Below are positions 33,061 to 47,700 of a DNA stretch of 64,000 bases, piece after piece (the first letter of the stretch is position 1; every line of letters begins with the position of its first letter). The notes under the pieces were generated by a model that did no database searches, had not been told where the DNA came from, and saw only the letters and a program-made list of their open reading frames with translations. Location of the stretch: contig OW240920.1 in NCBI GenBank assembly GCA_933207985.1, forward strand, positions 146,271,034 to 146,335,033. The letters run 5' to 3'. Source of the stretch: Pelobates cultripes. Lineage: Eukaryota; Chordata; Amphibia; Anura; Pelobatidae. The position numbers and the translations under genes were made by a program.

Positions 33061-33364
33061 AATATGGAGCTCCTAGAAAAAGGGGACATTAGGAGAGAAA
33101 AGAAGGGACTGTCATACACTTGGCATGTATGAAGCAAAGCATAAATATCTGATTTGACACATATACTTTCTATGAGTTATTGTGGAAAATACTCATCTCA
33201 AGGCAATTGTGAAGCCGTCTTAAAATTTCCTTTTACTGACAGCATAATTAATGAGATTACTGTTTAGTTACTAGTACATGGCAATGGAGAATCATAGGGT
33301 TGTATTTCAAATGGCAGACTGTTTCTGATATCGACCCCTGGGGTGCCTACCTTCAGGGGATTAT

Positions 33365-33540
33365 TTATTAAACCCTACAGACTGTAAGCTAGTTTGAGCA
33401 GGGCCATTTCATCCTATTCCTGTAATCTTTTGTAATTGTCTCATTTATTGTTAAAGCTCCCCCTCCTATAATATTGTAAAGTGCTACGGAATTTGTTAGC
33501 GCTATATAAATTGCAATAATAATTAAAAGATAATAAACAT
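33365..33540 (+). mobile_element. LINE (L2/CR1-like) 3' end fragment
   Basis: The sequence ACAGACTGTAAGCTAG-TTGAGCAGGGCC, later TGTAAAGTGCTACGGAATTT and GTTAGCGCTATATAAAT, closes with an AAT-rich tail. This is the typical 3' region of amphibian L2/CR1-type retroposons. Only the untranslated end remains. Confidence 0.65.
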
Positions 33541-33627
33541 TGAGATGCACTGAAGCCAATGAACCAGTTTCCAAGTGGGATTATCCAAAAGACCCCAGAA
33601 AGCACACGGGATCCTCTCATGTCCATA

Positions 33628-35444
33628 TTTATTATTTATTATATAAAAGCTCAGAATACTGTCGAGACATGAATGAATTTATATATTAAACTCACAGTTA
33701 CAAAGGCTTTAAATACATACAATGTCTTTCACATGCTACAACACGAACAGTCTGAGACAAAGTCCTCAATTTAATGTACAAAAACCCACAAAACATTGAA
33801 AAATGTATTCCCTTCATTGGGGGAGGGGGTTCCCACCCAAGAAAACCAGCATTAACAAGACCCACGAAAACAGAAAGACTATAAATTTTATTATAGACGT
33901 TTAAAATAAAACAAAGCATTTGCCTCTATGGGCAGCAAATATTGCTGAACGGCAAGTTAAAAAATATATATATCTCTATTTATATATTATATACACATCT
34001 TAAATTTGGGCAGTGCATGAACCGTTAACCCTTCCATCTCGTGTCTGTAAAATCCCATGAACAGTCCAGTAATTAATCCAGAGTTTTATTGACACACGTT
34101 AAGGCACATTAACGGTTTGTTTGGAGAGGATCTGTCACATTTGAGTTAAGAGAATTTTTTTTTAACCCAGCACATAAACAGTTAAAAAATGTCCCTATGA
34201 TCCTCTTATATAAATCAGACCATAGTAATGGTACTGAAAGTACCATGGGTGTTTGAAACGGTGACTAAGTACATTTGTGGCAAACAGACCATGTGAAAAC
34301 AGGCGGTCCATGAAGATCTTATGTTAGATTTTAAAATGTATTTTGAGGTTTGATATTTTTATTTTGCAAATGGCAACTCTACCTACTCTATCCTTAGTAG
34401 ATGTGTTCCTAAACCCACTCTGGCAAAGAAGCCAGCTGTTTTCTTCCCACCAATCTAAGTCTGCTACAAATCCACAATAATATATGGAGAAAGGTCTAAT
34501 GAACTATCACAATTCTTCAAAAGGTATTGGGCCTTTAACATTGCATTACAATTCCAAGGTCCATTGGCTAAAGATGATGGAACTTGTGTTCTAAGCTTAA
34601 ACAACCTATATGCTCACCACTGAAACCCGGAGTTGCAGGACACCCTCGTTGAGCAGATACTTTCAAGACTTGGACTCAGCTTCCATCTTCTGCATGAATT
34701 AAATTTGACTCAAACTACTCCATTTAATAACTGGTGAAGTAAGTACCACACCAGTGTGTCACAGATACAGGAAAGTCCAACATCTCAGTACTGAGAACTC
34801 TATTTGGTAGGATTTCTACACTAATTGGACTTTGGTCTTTACCAAGAGACCTCCCTTGCACAGTAATAGGGCAAAGAAGGAGGCACGCAAACAATCACAG
34901 GGCACTCTGTCCTGCTACTCAAACAAACTACATCCAAGCTACATTAGGTAAAAAAAAAAGTAATCGGCCATTCTCCACTACCCAGGGACACAAAGCCTAT
35001 ACCTTGGCTGTCTGCTATCATATCTACAGGGGAAAAAAATAACCTTTTCATATTCCTATTGACCTAACAAATACCTAAATTCTTTCCTAAATTTGGGAAT
35101 CATGCAGCAAGCACATCAGGGCTCTGGTCAATTTAGTTATGCCACTTGGGTGGCGTTTGTGTAATACTGCATGGTGGATTCTCATTACCCCATCTCGACT
35201 TTCACTAAGCCCATGACATGCATCCAAATCTTTTCCTTCTTGACTTGTTTGTAGGAGTGTCAGTGGTAATGTATGGTTAACTCTAGACCACATGGATGCG
35301 TCTCCGTGCAAACACAATTTCTCTCCAGTATTCGGTCCCTTCCAATAGCTGCTGGCTGGACCACATGGTGGAAATTGTTCTAGGGTTGTGGAGCCAACTC
35401 CCATGGTCTCCGACCCATTTGTCCGATAAATCCGAGCTTCCTCC
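33628..35444 (-). other. ccn1: Predicted 3' UTR of the CCN1-like gene
   Basis: Starts after the TGA at 35447-35445. Candidate AATAAA signals on the minus strand lie at 34363-34358, 34090-34085, 33892-33887, 33640-33635 and 33633-33628. Several ATTTA pentamers (for example around 35092, 35085, 34000 and 33884) fit the instability elements expected in an immediate-early CCN transcript. Which poly(A) site is used cannot be decided from sequence; the distal extent is a guess. Confidence 0.45.
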
Positions 35445-35747
35445 TCAGTCTGTGAACTTGTGAATGTCATTGTGTAATCGATAGTGAGGGTAAGACAACT
35501 CGCTGTGATAAGGACAGTTTTGGTGACATCTGCACTTTTCCACCCACATCATACTCTTCTGGAAAGTGTCTCCATCCTCACAGCGGAAGCGGACACGCAT
35601 TGTCCGTGTCTTGGAGGGGATGCAACACCGTCCATCGGTACAAGAGCCACAGTAGTGCGGTTTGTACCGCCGTACGCTGGTGCAGCCTGCGTACGTGAAG
35701 TGAACAGCTTGTTTGGCCTTCTTGGTCCTGGTGCATTTCTTCCCATT
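35445..35747 (-). CDS. ccn1: CCN1-like exon 5: cystine-knot C-terminal module
   Basis: A strong acceptor TTTTTTTTTCAG precedes AATGGGAAGAAATGC at 35747. The exon codes for 100 residues and ends TGA at 35447-35445. [13 protein letters not shown] gives a basic heparin-binding start. [36 protein letters not shown] and CRCHQNCPY supply the cystine knot. The tail [12 protein letters not shown] closely resembles the CCN1 tail (YRLFNDIHKFRD in mammals), the main reason for assigning the CCN1 subgroup. Confidence 0.95.
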   Translation of the reverse strand, partial: NGKKCTRTKKAKQAVHFTYAGCTSVRRYKPHYCGSCTDGRCCIPSKTRTMRVRFRCEDGDTFQKSMMWVEKCRCHQNCPYHSELSYPHYRLHNDIHKFTD

Positions 35748-38700
35748 CTGAAAAAAAAACAGAACAAAATTAAATAAATACAAAACCCGAGCGCAACAAT
35801 ATTGCTTAATCCTTCCTCCAACAACTACTGGGTTAAATAACGGTTTTCTTTAATCAAACCTTCAATAATATGAAATGCTCCCTAAAAACAGATATACAGT
35901 CCTAATAAGATTTAGAAATGAAAGTTCTTGTTATTGTCCAAAATACGGGAGTACATGCCAAAGCTCACACCTTCGCCAGTTACTTTGTGTTTCAGATGTC
36001 AACGTCCCTGAAATCTTACTTTAATTGTCAGGCTTTACCTGGCAAAAATATCCGTATCTCCGTTTCTCATTCTCTGGATTTTCACTCCCTGGTACCACTG
36101 CCATCTCTTGCTCTGAGCCAGAAAATCTTCGCCCTTGCTAAAAGTCATTATTTAACACGCTATAGTTATCAGATGCCCTACGCTTCCATTTTGCAAGGCT
36201 AGAAATGACTTTAGGAAGCCCACTATATAAAAAAGTTGTCCAGGATTAACTAAATCCCCAGCATGTGTATCAGCAGATGACAAAGTAAAACAATCAGTCA
36301 TTAAAGAGGACTGCCATATTTGTAATGGCAGGAACAACCCATATGGGAATTTTGTGCAATAAATTAATTCAGTTTCATTGAAATCTATAAATGAAATGCA
36401 TAAATGGGTGCAGAGGCGCCACTATGTATTTTGTGCGTTTACGTTGATACCTTTAATAGTTCAAGCTGTGGCCAGCAATAAAACTGAACACAGTCACACA
36501 CCCTTAATTCTCTAAAAATATGGGCCCTTGTTGTAATCATTGTGCTGGTAGCTCTATAAATTCCTTAATCTTTTGCACCCACAAGAAAGGTCTAATTCAG
36601 AAGAATTCATGATTCAGTGTTTACATAAGTGGACAGTGTGGGCCACAGCATAGGGCGTCCAGATTACTGGTAAATAAATGTAAAAATGTCACAGATCAAG
36701 CGTACCTTGGGTTTGCTGGGGAAGGGGTCTTTGCAGGGGCGGATCTGGCACAGTCGGGTCTCCTTCATTAGCTTGCAGTGAGGATTATCATTGGTGACCC
36801 TGGTAGACATGCCAATACCACATGATTTTGAGCACTGGGACCATTCGGTAGTCTGAATGGCACACCGTAATTTTCCTGGTTGTGGATGTGGGGCGAGACC
36901 TATATGGAGGCACGAAAGACACAAGATTAATGTGACGTTGTTACCAAACACTGTACAATGACAGAATACTTCAATGTGTTCATTTTTGTGCCCAGAAGTC
37001 ATTGTTAAATTACCCAGAAGAACATGGACTTAATTTGTATTTTGTGCCTAAAGATCACCCACCCAAATCAATGACAATCACAGCTAGCCTTGGGAAAAAA
37101 TTATTCTAATATGCAGAAAGTGAAATATGGCAGCAAATTGCCTTAAAAATGGTAACTAATAAATGTAAGATTCATTCTGCAACGATCCTTGGTTTTTAAT
37201 CAAACAATCCTTAAGGTGTCCGAGATACTGGCACGTCCCACCACCACGCAGACAGCAATTGGCAGAATTTACTCAGGAGGCACCAGAGAGCTGGCAGGAT
37301 CTCAGTGAATTTTGTCTTAATTTCAGTTATATATGATCATTCACAAAATCCACCAATTGTGAATAAATGAATGTCTATGCCAGTGATGGCTAACCTTGAC
37401 ACCATAAATTGTTTCTGGACTACATTTCCCAGAATGCTCAGCTAGCTTTTAGATTTTAAAAGCTAGCTGAGCATCATGGGAAATATAGTCCAGAAACAAT
37501 TTATGGTGTCAAGGTTGATATATGCATTAGTGACAATGCCAGCTTACATTTAAGCCCAGTCTTATTCTTCTCCCCTTTCAGGGAGAAAAAGTTGGATGAA
37601 CAAATCCTAGCATAGCACTGTGTGTACTGATTATAAGTTGTTCCCTCAACCTTGGAACAAAACCCCCCAAAAAGTGCTGGACTGCCGGCGGTATAGCCTT
37701 CAATATGTTAAGTTCAAGTTGACTTTGAGTACAAGAGAATCACAACAGAAAAACAACAAGTAGATTCCTCCACCATGTGTGCCGCAAGGAAGACACCAGC
37801 AAATACTCAGTGCCATCTACTGTGATCTCCTTCCCCCGTGTCACACTAGGGGTAGGAGCTTGTTGTCAGAGAGAATTCAAAGTACACACATAACATCATA
37901 ATGAATGGTAGGGGAAAAGACATTAAGACTTCAAAGAACTTACCCATCTCCACCTTGAATCCATTTCGAACCAAACTTATCAGCTCGTTGCTAGACACAG
38001 GCTCCATGTCTGTCTGTTCTTCAATCTCTTCAGATGACCTTAAAGGGTCATCTACGTCTCCAGTGGTATCGCTAGAGTCTTCCGATATGTGGTTGCTGTC
38101 ACAGATCCATTCTTCGCAACATTGTCCTGGCACCTTGGCCAACCTGGGGTTGGTGCAGTCAATGCTAGGTAGTGCCATTTCTTGTGGGCAGAGTGGCATG
38201 CAACCGACAACCCCGTCCATGCAGGTACACTGGTGTTTGCAGTTGGGTTGAAAGTTCTCCCCATTCTGGTGGATCTCCCCAAAGAATTCACATGGTCGGC
38301 CTTCTGACTTTGCTGGAGAAAGAAGAATATTGGGTTTACTTAAAGAGCTTTCTATTAAAGCAAAACCAACTCAATACAAATGTTATTCATGGACTGGAGA
38401 GTAATTAAATCTCTCTGGTATCAGAATGTCCGTCACCAAAGCCAACCATTGGAGATGTATCCTTTATACCGAGTATCACTACTCATAGAGTCCACGTCAG
38501 AACAGATAATGGGTACGCTACCCAACATTAGCTCATTGAACACTAATTATGCATGCCCCTCTGCCCACAACACTAATTATGTTCCACAAACAATGAATCA
38601 GTGAAGCCCAATATCACATCCCAAATAGATCAGGGCTGGCTATCACTCACATCCTGGATGACTCCACAATAAACATTGTAAGGCAAGCAGTACATTACAG

Positions 38701-41700
38701 AAAAAAAAAAATTAGTTCGGTCATCAGAGTTTCCAGATTTTTGTTACATTGTTACTATCCCATCTGCAACGAATACTCATAACATTCCAGACTACAGGAG
38801 TGCCCAGCTCGCCTGACTCAACGAATATTGACTGGCATTTCTCATGGAGACAAATAAATCAGAAATTTCCCCACGATGTATGCAGGGCACTATCACACTT
38901 CTCACGGAGGCAGAGCAGGCGACAGCCTTCCAGCACCATACCACTAAGGGGCTCCTGATTTCAGTACTTCTAATATGTCATATTGAATTTAAATATGCTG
39001 GTGGTGAGGTAAGAACCAGGAACCTTGTCCTATGTCCTCTGTAGTGCACCCAGCCTTGATAGCAGACCTGCAGGAACAGTTATAGAGGGTGTAAAACTCA
39101 GTGCTATCCCTGATCCTCCATTGTCTGTGTGTGAGGCTGGACCCCTTCCTGTCTGCCACTAACAGCCTCTCACACAGGAGATGCCCTGCAAGACAAGCAG
39201 GAGAATCTGATACACACTGTCTAACAGCTCCTGCAACTCAAACATCACCAAGCGGACTGGACTATACAAGATACAGGAGGGTGAGTACTTTACACATATA
39301 CTAGAACGGTAACCCCTCTCATGCTGTTAATATTATCAACACTAAACACCCTATGTGATATAACTCTGACATTAACATCTCTAACATGAATCCCCATTTA
39401 CCATAACCACTTCTAATAGCATCAATAACCCTGCATTCATTTACACAGCTTCATCCACTCACTATACTCAGATTCAAACACAATGCATTACAATCAGAGC
39501 AGAAATATCCACATATATACGTTTGTTTGTTTTTTAGACCTGGGATGTCCAGTAAATATATTAATTATTCTTTATCTGCCTTATTTTGAAGTTGTGAATC
39601 AGGGGGCTCCTTAGAATTTTGTGCCTGTAAATCGGTCCCTGACACTTATCGATAGTAAATCTCACGACTAGCCATCCTGGGCTGTATGTTTGCCAAACTA
39701 GTGTCCTGTTTACTGATGGGGGAAGGGCATCTCCAGACAGACGATAAAGTGTCTATAAAGCAAGACTGCCAGGTGCATGAATAACTTACTGAAAAACAAC
39801 CCAGCCAGTGCCAAAAGGCACGCCAAATGCCAGCCACGGCCCAGCGGCACTTCAAGCTCAGACAAATTCATTATGATGGGTAAAGGTTAACGGTGTGTCT
39901 TAATATGATTACACCCTGATCTGGGTCACCGGCCAAGCCGAAATAATGAGCCCTGCTACAGGTCCAACTAGGAGGATCTAGTTCCACATAATTACCTCTC
40001 TGGATGGTAGATTATCATATTTCATGGATGGCAACCATTACTGGGCATCCGCAAAACCTGATCTGGCGTTAACTGCAAAGCGCTGTCAGCTCTACATAGA
40101 GCGAGGGGTGGATTTACCCCTAAGCCATTCGACTGTACTCATTCCTCGCCAAACCCCCATCCAGCTTCACCAGGAAACTTCCGAAGAGAGTTTTAGGGTC
40201 ATGTTAAGTCTAAAGCTTGGTGTCTCAACATTGACCAGTTGGCTCATAATATAAAATGGGTATAAAACCCTGCGGAGAACATTTATATAGAAGATGTTCC
40301 TTTCCTGTAAATGTTCTGTTTATTATGTAGCCTAAACAGGCCACATGCTGCATCTATAGGAATTCCTGGCTTCCGGGATAGGAGGCGTTCGAGCCCTGAA
40401 CAATTAACTGGTCAGTCTAAGGATACTTTGTTACAACACGTTTCTCAAAATGAGTTGATTGATGTAAACTTGGCATGCCTGACATTTGTGGACTACACTT
40501 CTCATGATGCTTAGGATACAAAAACCATGGCCTTGATTTAATATTTTGGGATAAGCTTTACAAATTATTTCACAATATAGTGATATATTTTTTAAATGTT
40601 ATTCTTTGTTGTTTTGTTTTAATATCTTAAAATTTATTATTTTGTATCCAAAAATATTAAATTATTTGAAAAGCTTATCGAAAAATATTAAATTGAGACT
40701 GATGTCAGATGGGTCACGTTTACAGTGCTACTTAAAATGGCATTATTTTCAGTGGACTAAGAATGACTCGAAGGTTAGTACTCAACCCAAAGTTCCAGCT
40801 AACACGCTCTCCAAGAACCCAGAAAACCATAACAGTGAGATTTAAACTGGCGTAATTACGAACGTTGCAGTAATGAAGCCGGTGCTCGAATGCAGTGCTA
40901 CCACACCACAATGCTGCTTGACATTTTATCTGCGCTATCCTAACAATGCTTTGCCTGGATTCCCAAAATAAACTTTCCACAAGTCACGATACAGGTCTTT
41001 GCTGTTGGGTGTTGTGCTCGGCATTGTAATAAATGTTAATTTGCAGACAAAGAAAAAAAACAATGTGATCCATGCATTAGCTGCCACGCAAGGAATAGAG
41101 AAACTAATATAATCTATGAGATATAATTCGGCCTTCTTCTCTCATACAGTTTTAATGTTAAAGTTAAGAATTGTGTATAAGCTGTAGTGCGGAGCACTCA
41201 CCTCGACAGATGCCCTTGGTAGACGAAGGATCTGCTCCAAAGTCACAGTTTAAGCCTTTGATGTGGTCACATGGGTTATTCCAATCACAATCCTGGTTGT
41301 ATTGCCTGGCACAAACTTTACAGCAGCCGCACACGTCGGTCACTAGGCTGGTGCCAGGTCGGCACAATGGAACCTCCTTTGGACACATACAGGTTGTTGG
41401 GCAAGCAGACTCCATCTGTAGGGAGAATAATGTAGAATTGTTATTATTTGGTTAAACACCAGATTTGTTATTATTTGGAAAAATTCACATTTTTTGTTGT
41501 GTTGGGTGAGTTTATTTTAGAATTTGCTTTATTGGTAACATACCTTTGTCTGCACATGGGGAGTGTAAAACACCCTTTTTGGCTTAACAATACCCGCTAA
41601 ATCATAGTTTAATCACATACATTGTATTATTGAATGATCACCACAAAACAAGGCTGGTCATTCCAAGGGATTCTAACTAAACAATTCTCTTATACACAGA

Positions 41701-44700
41701 GATTGTATCTCTGGCAGTTTCAGGAATTTTACTTGCGCTGCTCCCGCGTGGCTGGCTGCTTCTCGTTATGAACCTCCCCGGCTCCGAGGTCGCCATGTGG
41801 GCATTTGACGAAACCTCCAACCTCTTCGCCTTTTCAGCGTGTCGGATGGTGCCTGAATCGTGGCATGTCGCCACGGCATTTTGGCATCCAGCGCCTCGTG
41901 CTTCAGGTTCGAATATCTAGACCCTCTATACAAATTGCGTGCCGCGCACACTGCACCTTAGTGAGAAAGGGGCGGAGCAGTTTGGGGAAATATGAGGGAG
42001 GCATGCTTCCCCCACCTATTTAATACTCCCTGCAGCACACCTCAGTACTCAGTTGCGTGCATAAAGTTCTGGAGTTCACAAGTCCAGTTATCCATTGTCT
42101 TACTGGTTCCTGGTATTCTGACTCGTGTGTTATTTCGCTTGAGAATCTTCGCTGTCTGGACTGACCATGTCTTTGGCAATCCATTGTTCTGCATATTGGG
42201 TTCCTCCTGCTCCAAACCCCTGACTGGCATAGTAGCACAAGTACGCAAAAATGTTGAATATGAGCGTCAGCTTATTCTTTTTAAAAACAAAAATTTTGCA
42301 AGCTGGTTGCAAAAACTCACTACAAGTCACAATTGTTAAAACAAACACCACTTCTCATAACAGTCACAGAGGATGCAGTGAAAGACGGACGCTGGGTAAT
42401 CAACAGATGGAACGAAATCCAGAGTGTTCGGAAAGTCACAGGACTGGGTAATGCGAATCTTGACAATTATAACCCTTTGCCGAATTACAGCTAAGTCCTG
42501 TGTAGTCGGCCAAGACTGACACAAACAAAGGTCATGTGACCAGATGAGTCACGGGCGCAGCGCCTAAAACTTGGCGAAAGTGTCAGGAACTGGACAGGGA
42601 TTGAACAGAGACTCGTTTCACTCCGTGTGTTGTGATAACTGCTTCACTCTTGGAAAAAAAGCAGAAAGGTAGAGAAAGAGGGGGGAAATATTTTCTTGAA
42701 CTACGACGTTCTTTTCATTAAAAATAGCATCTAAAAAAAGGGAATTCAAGCAAAATGTCAGATCTATAAATACTAAGGATTATTAACAGTCATTTTAACA
42801 GTTTAAGGAGACATAAACCACATTTTCCAGTCCTGGCTTCAAAAATAAAATAAACCGACTTTAAACAAAGTGTTTTTGTGGATACGGTTTTTTTTGTTGT
42901 TTTTTTTTTTACTTTCTTTTTCTCTACGGTGTAGTCTGTGCATTTCACCTGCAATACGTGTTCACAGTGCGGGAAACGGTTGGATTCTCGTCTTCTCGAG
43001 ATACGGTATGGGAGAGATGTACTAAACAGTGCTATGTTTGTGAAGCTCACTCTGCTAAAGAACAACCGCAGATCCACCAGCGGAGCCATCACTGACCAGA
43101 AAGCTTTACAGACGGTGCTGTGCGATTGTTTTACACCTTACTTTAGTGCTTGGGGGGGTCACAAGTTAATTGAAAAGAAGTTCTGCAGCGGCCGTTTTCT
43201 TCGACCCATGAAAACCGAGCTGTCCTGGCATGATTCCGTGACGGTCAGGATAATTTTAATCACAGACGTGTGATCGGATCAAGACCTGTGTTACTGTCTC
43301 CTGCGATATGGCAGCCACACTCATCATTCTAAACACAATAAACTAAAGTCACGTCTGACACACATTAGGATGACATTAACATTAAGAAATTAACGCTAGG
43401 TCGGCTAGATAACTGCGAGGCTGGACAATTCTCGTATGATAATTATAAAGGCAGTTAATTTTTTAATTGGCCGAACCGTTATATTTTAGATTTGTTCCCA
43501 TGATAGATGGCAAACTTGAACTTGGGGGATCAGGTCATTTCAGAGCGACACACAATTCCTTCATTCTAAAATCCACAGCATAATGACACTTTGTACATGA
43601 GATTTTTATATCTGGTGGTATTCACACGGAGCAAAACCTAAAACTCTCACTGCGACAAGATCTTCAAGGAGATAGCAGGAATCAAGTTATACCCTATCCT
43701 GCTCTACGTCTCGATGGTGGGTCTCTGTACTGTATCAGAATTCACTAAACTAGAGAATACTGACAGCAGACATTGGAAATGCAATCTTTAGACCAGAATA
43801 GTGGAACTTAAAGAATGGGACCTGTGATTTGTTTAGTTAATAAGCCCCTCACTGCATGATAAATGCTATATATCTGTGATAGAGACTATTCTACATGATA
43901 TGTATAGTGTTAGTTGATTGCGAGAAGGACTGTCCACCGCTCTTTAATGATTGTGCCTTCGCACACAACCTAGATTCATATTTCAAGATTTGTAGAAATG
44001 ATCGCTGGGTCTGGACAGATTGCAAGCTCTTTTGGTGAGACATGAGAAAACATGAAGGATGCATTCTTTTTTTAAACAAATAACGATAATGGTACTTTTA
44101 TTCCCAAACCAGCACAAGACATTCATAAAGGGGTCAACTGTGGCCCCTGGAAATGACTGACCCTAAGTGACTGCCATGTTCACCCGGTGTGAAATGAGAT
44201 CTGAGACTAACTTTCTAATAATCTGTCACTAACCTCTCCTGTTACATGTACTTGGCAAAGCTTAACAGGATAAGGCACATGCAAAATGTGTGGGGTTCAT
44301 CCTGGATTCCTCAATGGCATAAACGCATTTATAGGGTTCAAAATCAGGCTTGTCACATTCTGTCTCGGTGAGATAAACTGTGAGAGGAGAAATGGACATA
44401 AGAGCTAACTCTTTTCCATTGCAGTCGATTTACCTGGGGGAGACAACTAAGCCAAGGTAGATATTAATCAATACCAAAAAAGCAGAAACTGGTTTAACGA
44501 AATGATGGCCAGTAACAGTATCGCCTGCAGAAGCAGTCACTATCAGACTCTGACAGAAGAACAGTCATGCAATGGAGGGAACCTCTGCACTTCTGGGTAA
44601 CGACAAAAACATTATGGTGTGAATCTTTACATTCTCTGACTGAATTATGTGCACCCTAGGTCCCAGTACAAAGCACTCATTACAGCCGTACACACACCTT

Positions 44701-47700
44701 CCTAGTCTCAGTCTCCCAGGTAGGACAGTCACCGTCTCAGCTCCGGAATCTCAGGTAGGTCAGTCACCGTGTCAGCCCTGGTATCTCAGGTAGGTCAGTC
44801 ACCGTGTCAGCCCCGGTACCTCAGGTAGGTCAGTCACCGTGTCAGCCCCGGTATCTCAGGTAGGTCAGTCACCGTGTCAGTCCCGGTATCTCAGGTAGGT
44901 CAGTCACCGTGTAAGCCCCGGTATCTCAGGTAGGTCAGTCACCGTGTCAGCCCCGGTATCTCAGGTAGGTCAGTCACCGTGTCAGCCCCGGTATCTCAGG
45001 TAGGTCAGTCACCGTGTCAGCCCCGGTATCTCAGGTAGGTCAGTCACCGTGTCAGCCCCGGTATCTCAGGTAGGTCAGTCACCGTGTCAGCCCCGGTATC
45101 TCAGGTAGGTCAGTCACCGTGTCAGCCCCGGTATCTCAGGTAGGTCAGTCACCGTGTCAGCCCCGGTATCTCAGGTAGGTCAGTCACCGTGTCAGCCCCG
45201 GTATCTCAGGTAGGTCAGTCACCGTGTCAGCCCCGGTATCTCAGGTAGGTCAGTCACCGTGTCAGCCCCGGTATCTCAGGTAGGTCAGTCACCGTGTCAG
45301 CCCCGGTATCTCAGGTAGGTCAGTCACCGTGTCAGCCCCGGTATCTCAGGTAGGTCAGTCACCGTGTCAGCCCCGGTATCTCAGGTAGGTCAGTCACCGT
45401 GTCAGCCCCGGTATCTCTGGTAGGTCAGTCACCGTGTCAGCCCCGGTATCTCAGGTAGGTCAATCACCGTGTCAGCCCCGGTATCTCAGGTAGGTCAATC
45501 ACCGTGTCAGCCCCGGTATCTCAGGTAGGTCAGTCACCGTGTCAGCCCCGGTATCTCAGGTAGGTCAGTCACCGTCTCAGCCCCAGTATCTCAGGTAGGT
45601 CAGTCACCGTCTCAGCCCCGGTCATAACGTCAAGAATTATCTTTGAAACGGTTTAACATTTAAACCTTAAGGTATTTTGGAATTAAATCAATAGTGATGC
45701 TGGTCCTACTTATTCTTTGCAGCAAATACATTACGGAGATATTTATGGTTTGGAAATGCATGAGATAGCCTTCCAGCAGGTGTGGCAATGGCAAAGCTAA
45801 TATAGTTGAATGAACTTCACAGCTTGAGACAGATCCTAAAATATGCGACACTGTGTATACCAGCTGTCACTTGCTGTCCCTACAACAGCTAGCATGGCAT
45901 CCCCTGCACGTGGACACTGCGTGCCTCCCAGCACGTGAGGGGAAAACGGACACTTCATCAGTGGTCCAAGAATGAGCAGCACTCGAGCTGGACGTAGGCT
46001 GAGCATGTAAGAATACATTGAAAGTGCGCTAAATCTATATCCCAATATATCCCAAATTACACAACATGATATAAAGATTCAGTACAGCATTATCCCTGGG
46101 GAATTATTCCAAAAGGGACTTCATCCTCACGTGCCAGATATTTTCAGCCATGACAGGGTTCAATGGCAGACTTTTAAAGACATGAGAGCCGCACGTGGAA
46201 ACCATGGCAAACGGTCACAGTTCTCCCAGACTAGAATCAAAGATGAGATGGGTAATTGGCACAACGTACCACTCCCCATTTACTGTTTGAGGAACATTAT
46301 GATCGTTCTTTCCACTGTGTCAATCTGCTCAGAGGAGCATTAGTTTATTTTTATTGGTCAATCAAACCAGGGAATGGGAAGAATTGACAAGGAAATGGCA
46401 GTTTTTATGCCAAAATAGACACACAAAAAACGCAAATATTTTCCAGCTCAACTATTTTGGTGTAAAATGTTTTTGTCACTTCACACTTTAGAGAATAAAC
46501 CCCGATAGTGTCCAAATCTGCCCCTTTATTAAATCCTAGGAGTGTGGGACACAGACTGAAATTAAAGCCATTCCATTTTTATTAATGGAGCTGCTGCCAA
46601 GGTCTCTTTGTGCCCACGGACATGTGCCAGCACGCCGCCTGTATACATATCAATAAGGAACTTTGAATAACGCCTGGCTAGCCATCCACCGAGGGCCCCA
46701 TTTGGTCACATTATGGAACATCTCATTTATTAGAATAAAACAATGGCAGGCGAAGAAAGACAGTTATATAAAACACCAATGGGGGGCCTGAGGGGTGGGG
46801 GGCAGTGGTCGCCAATGCTCTGAGGCGTGGGGGGGAGGCAATCACCAATGCTCTGGGGTGGGGAATAGTGGTCACCAATGTCTTGAGGGGTGGGGGGGCA
46901 GCAGTCGCTAGAGCTCTAAAGGGGGCAGCGTTCTCTAGATCTGAGGGGTGGAGGGCAGCGGTCGCCAGTGCTTTAAGTGGGGTGAGCAGCAGTCTCCAGT
47001 GCTTTGGGAGGGGGGGGGCAGCCATCACCAATATTCTGAGGGGTGGGGGGGGGGAGCTTTTGGGTAAACACCAAACTTGGCGCCTGCTTCCCTGCTTTAC
47101 ACACAGAGCAGTCTTTGCAATGGAAAAATGGTATCAGACCCATGATCCCCCTCCCTCCTCCTCTCAGCCGCCACATTTAGTCACTTCCATGTGGGATCTG
47201 GGATGTTTTCCTCCTGCAAATTCATAGATGGGGGGGATGGGGGCGAGAGAAATAAAATCTCAGGAAACGTGATCTTTACAGGAGAAGGGGTGCACAGACA
47301 AGGGGGAGTGGCAGAATTAAAAAAAACACCAAGGGGCAGCCGTGAATCCCAAAACAGCATCCCCCGGGATACACTGTTTACAGACTTACAGAGTATCATT
47401 TAAAGGCACAGATTTTCTGACTGGTAGATGGCTTTGCCGTGCAATCTGTACAGGGTACTATAGTACATTAACTGCGTCTTAACATTAATCCAATACTGTA
47501 AATCCATGTATTCACAGCTTTCAATGATAAAGCACCAACATATTTAGCAGTGTTGTACAACTCTGGAATCACACACAGAAGATGCTAATTGAACAGCTCA
47601 CACGCCATGGCACACATTGTATACAGCAAGCTCCCACGCCATGGCACACATTGTATACAGCAAGCTCCCACGCCATGGCACACATTGTATACAGTGAGCT

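Noticed and set aside
38052..38291. A second minus-strand frame over exon 3
   Set aside because: It is a shifted reading of the VWC exon; only the frame in the exon 3 model keeps the CCN cysteines and joins exons 2 and 4.
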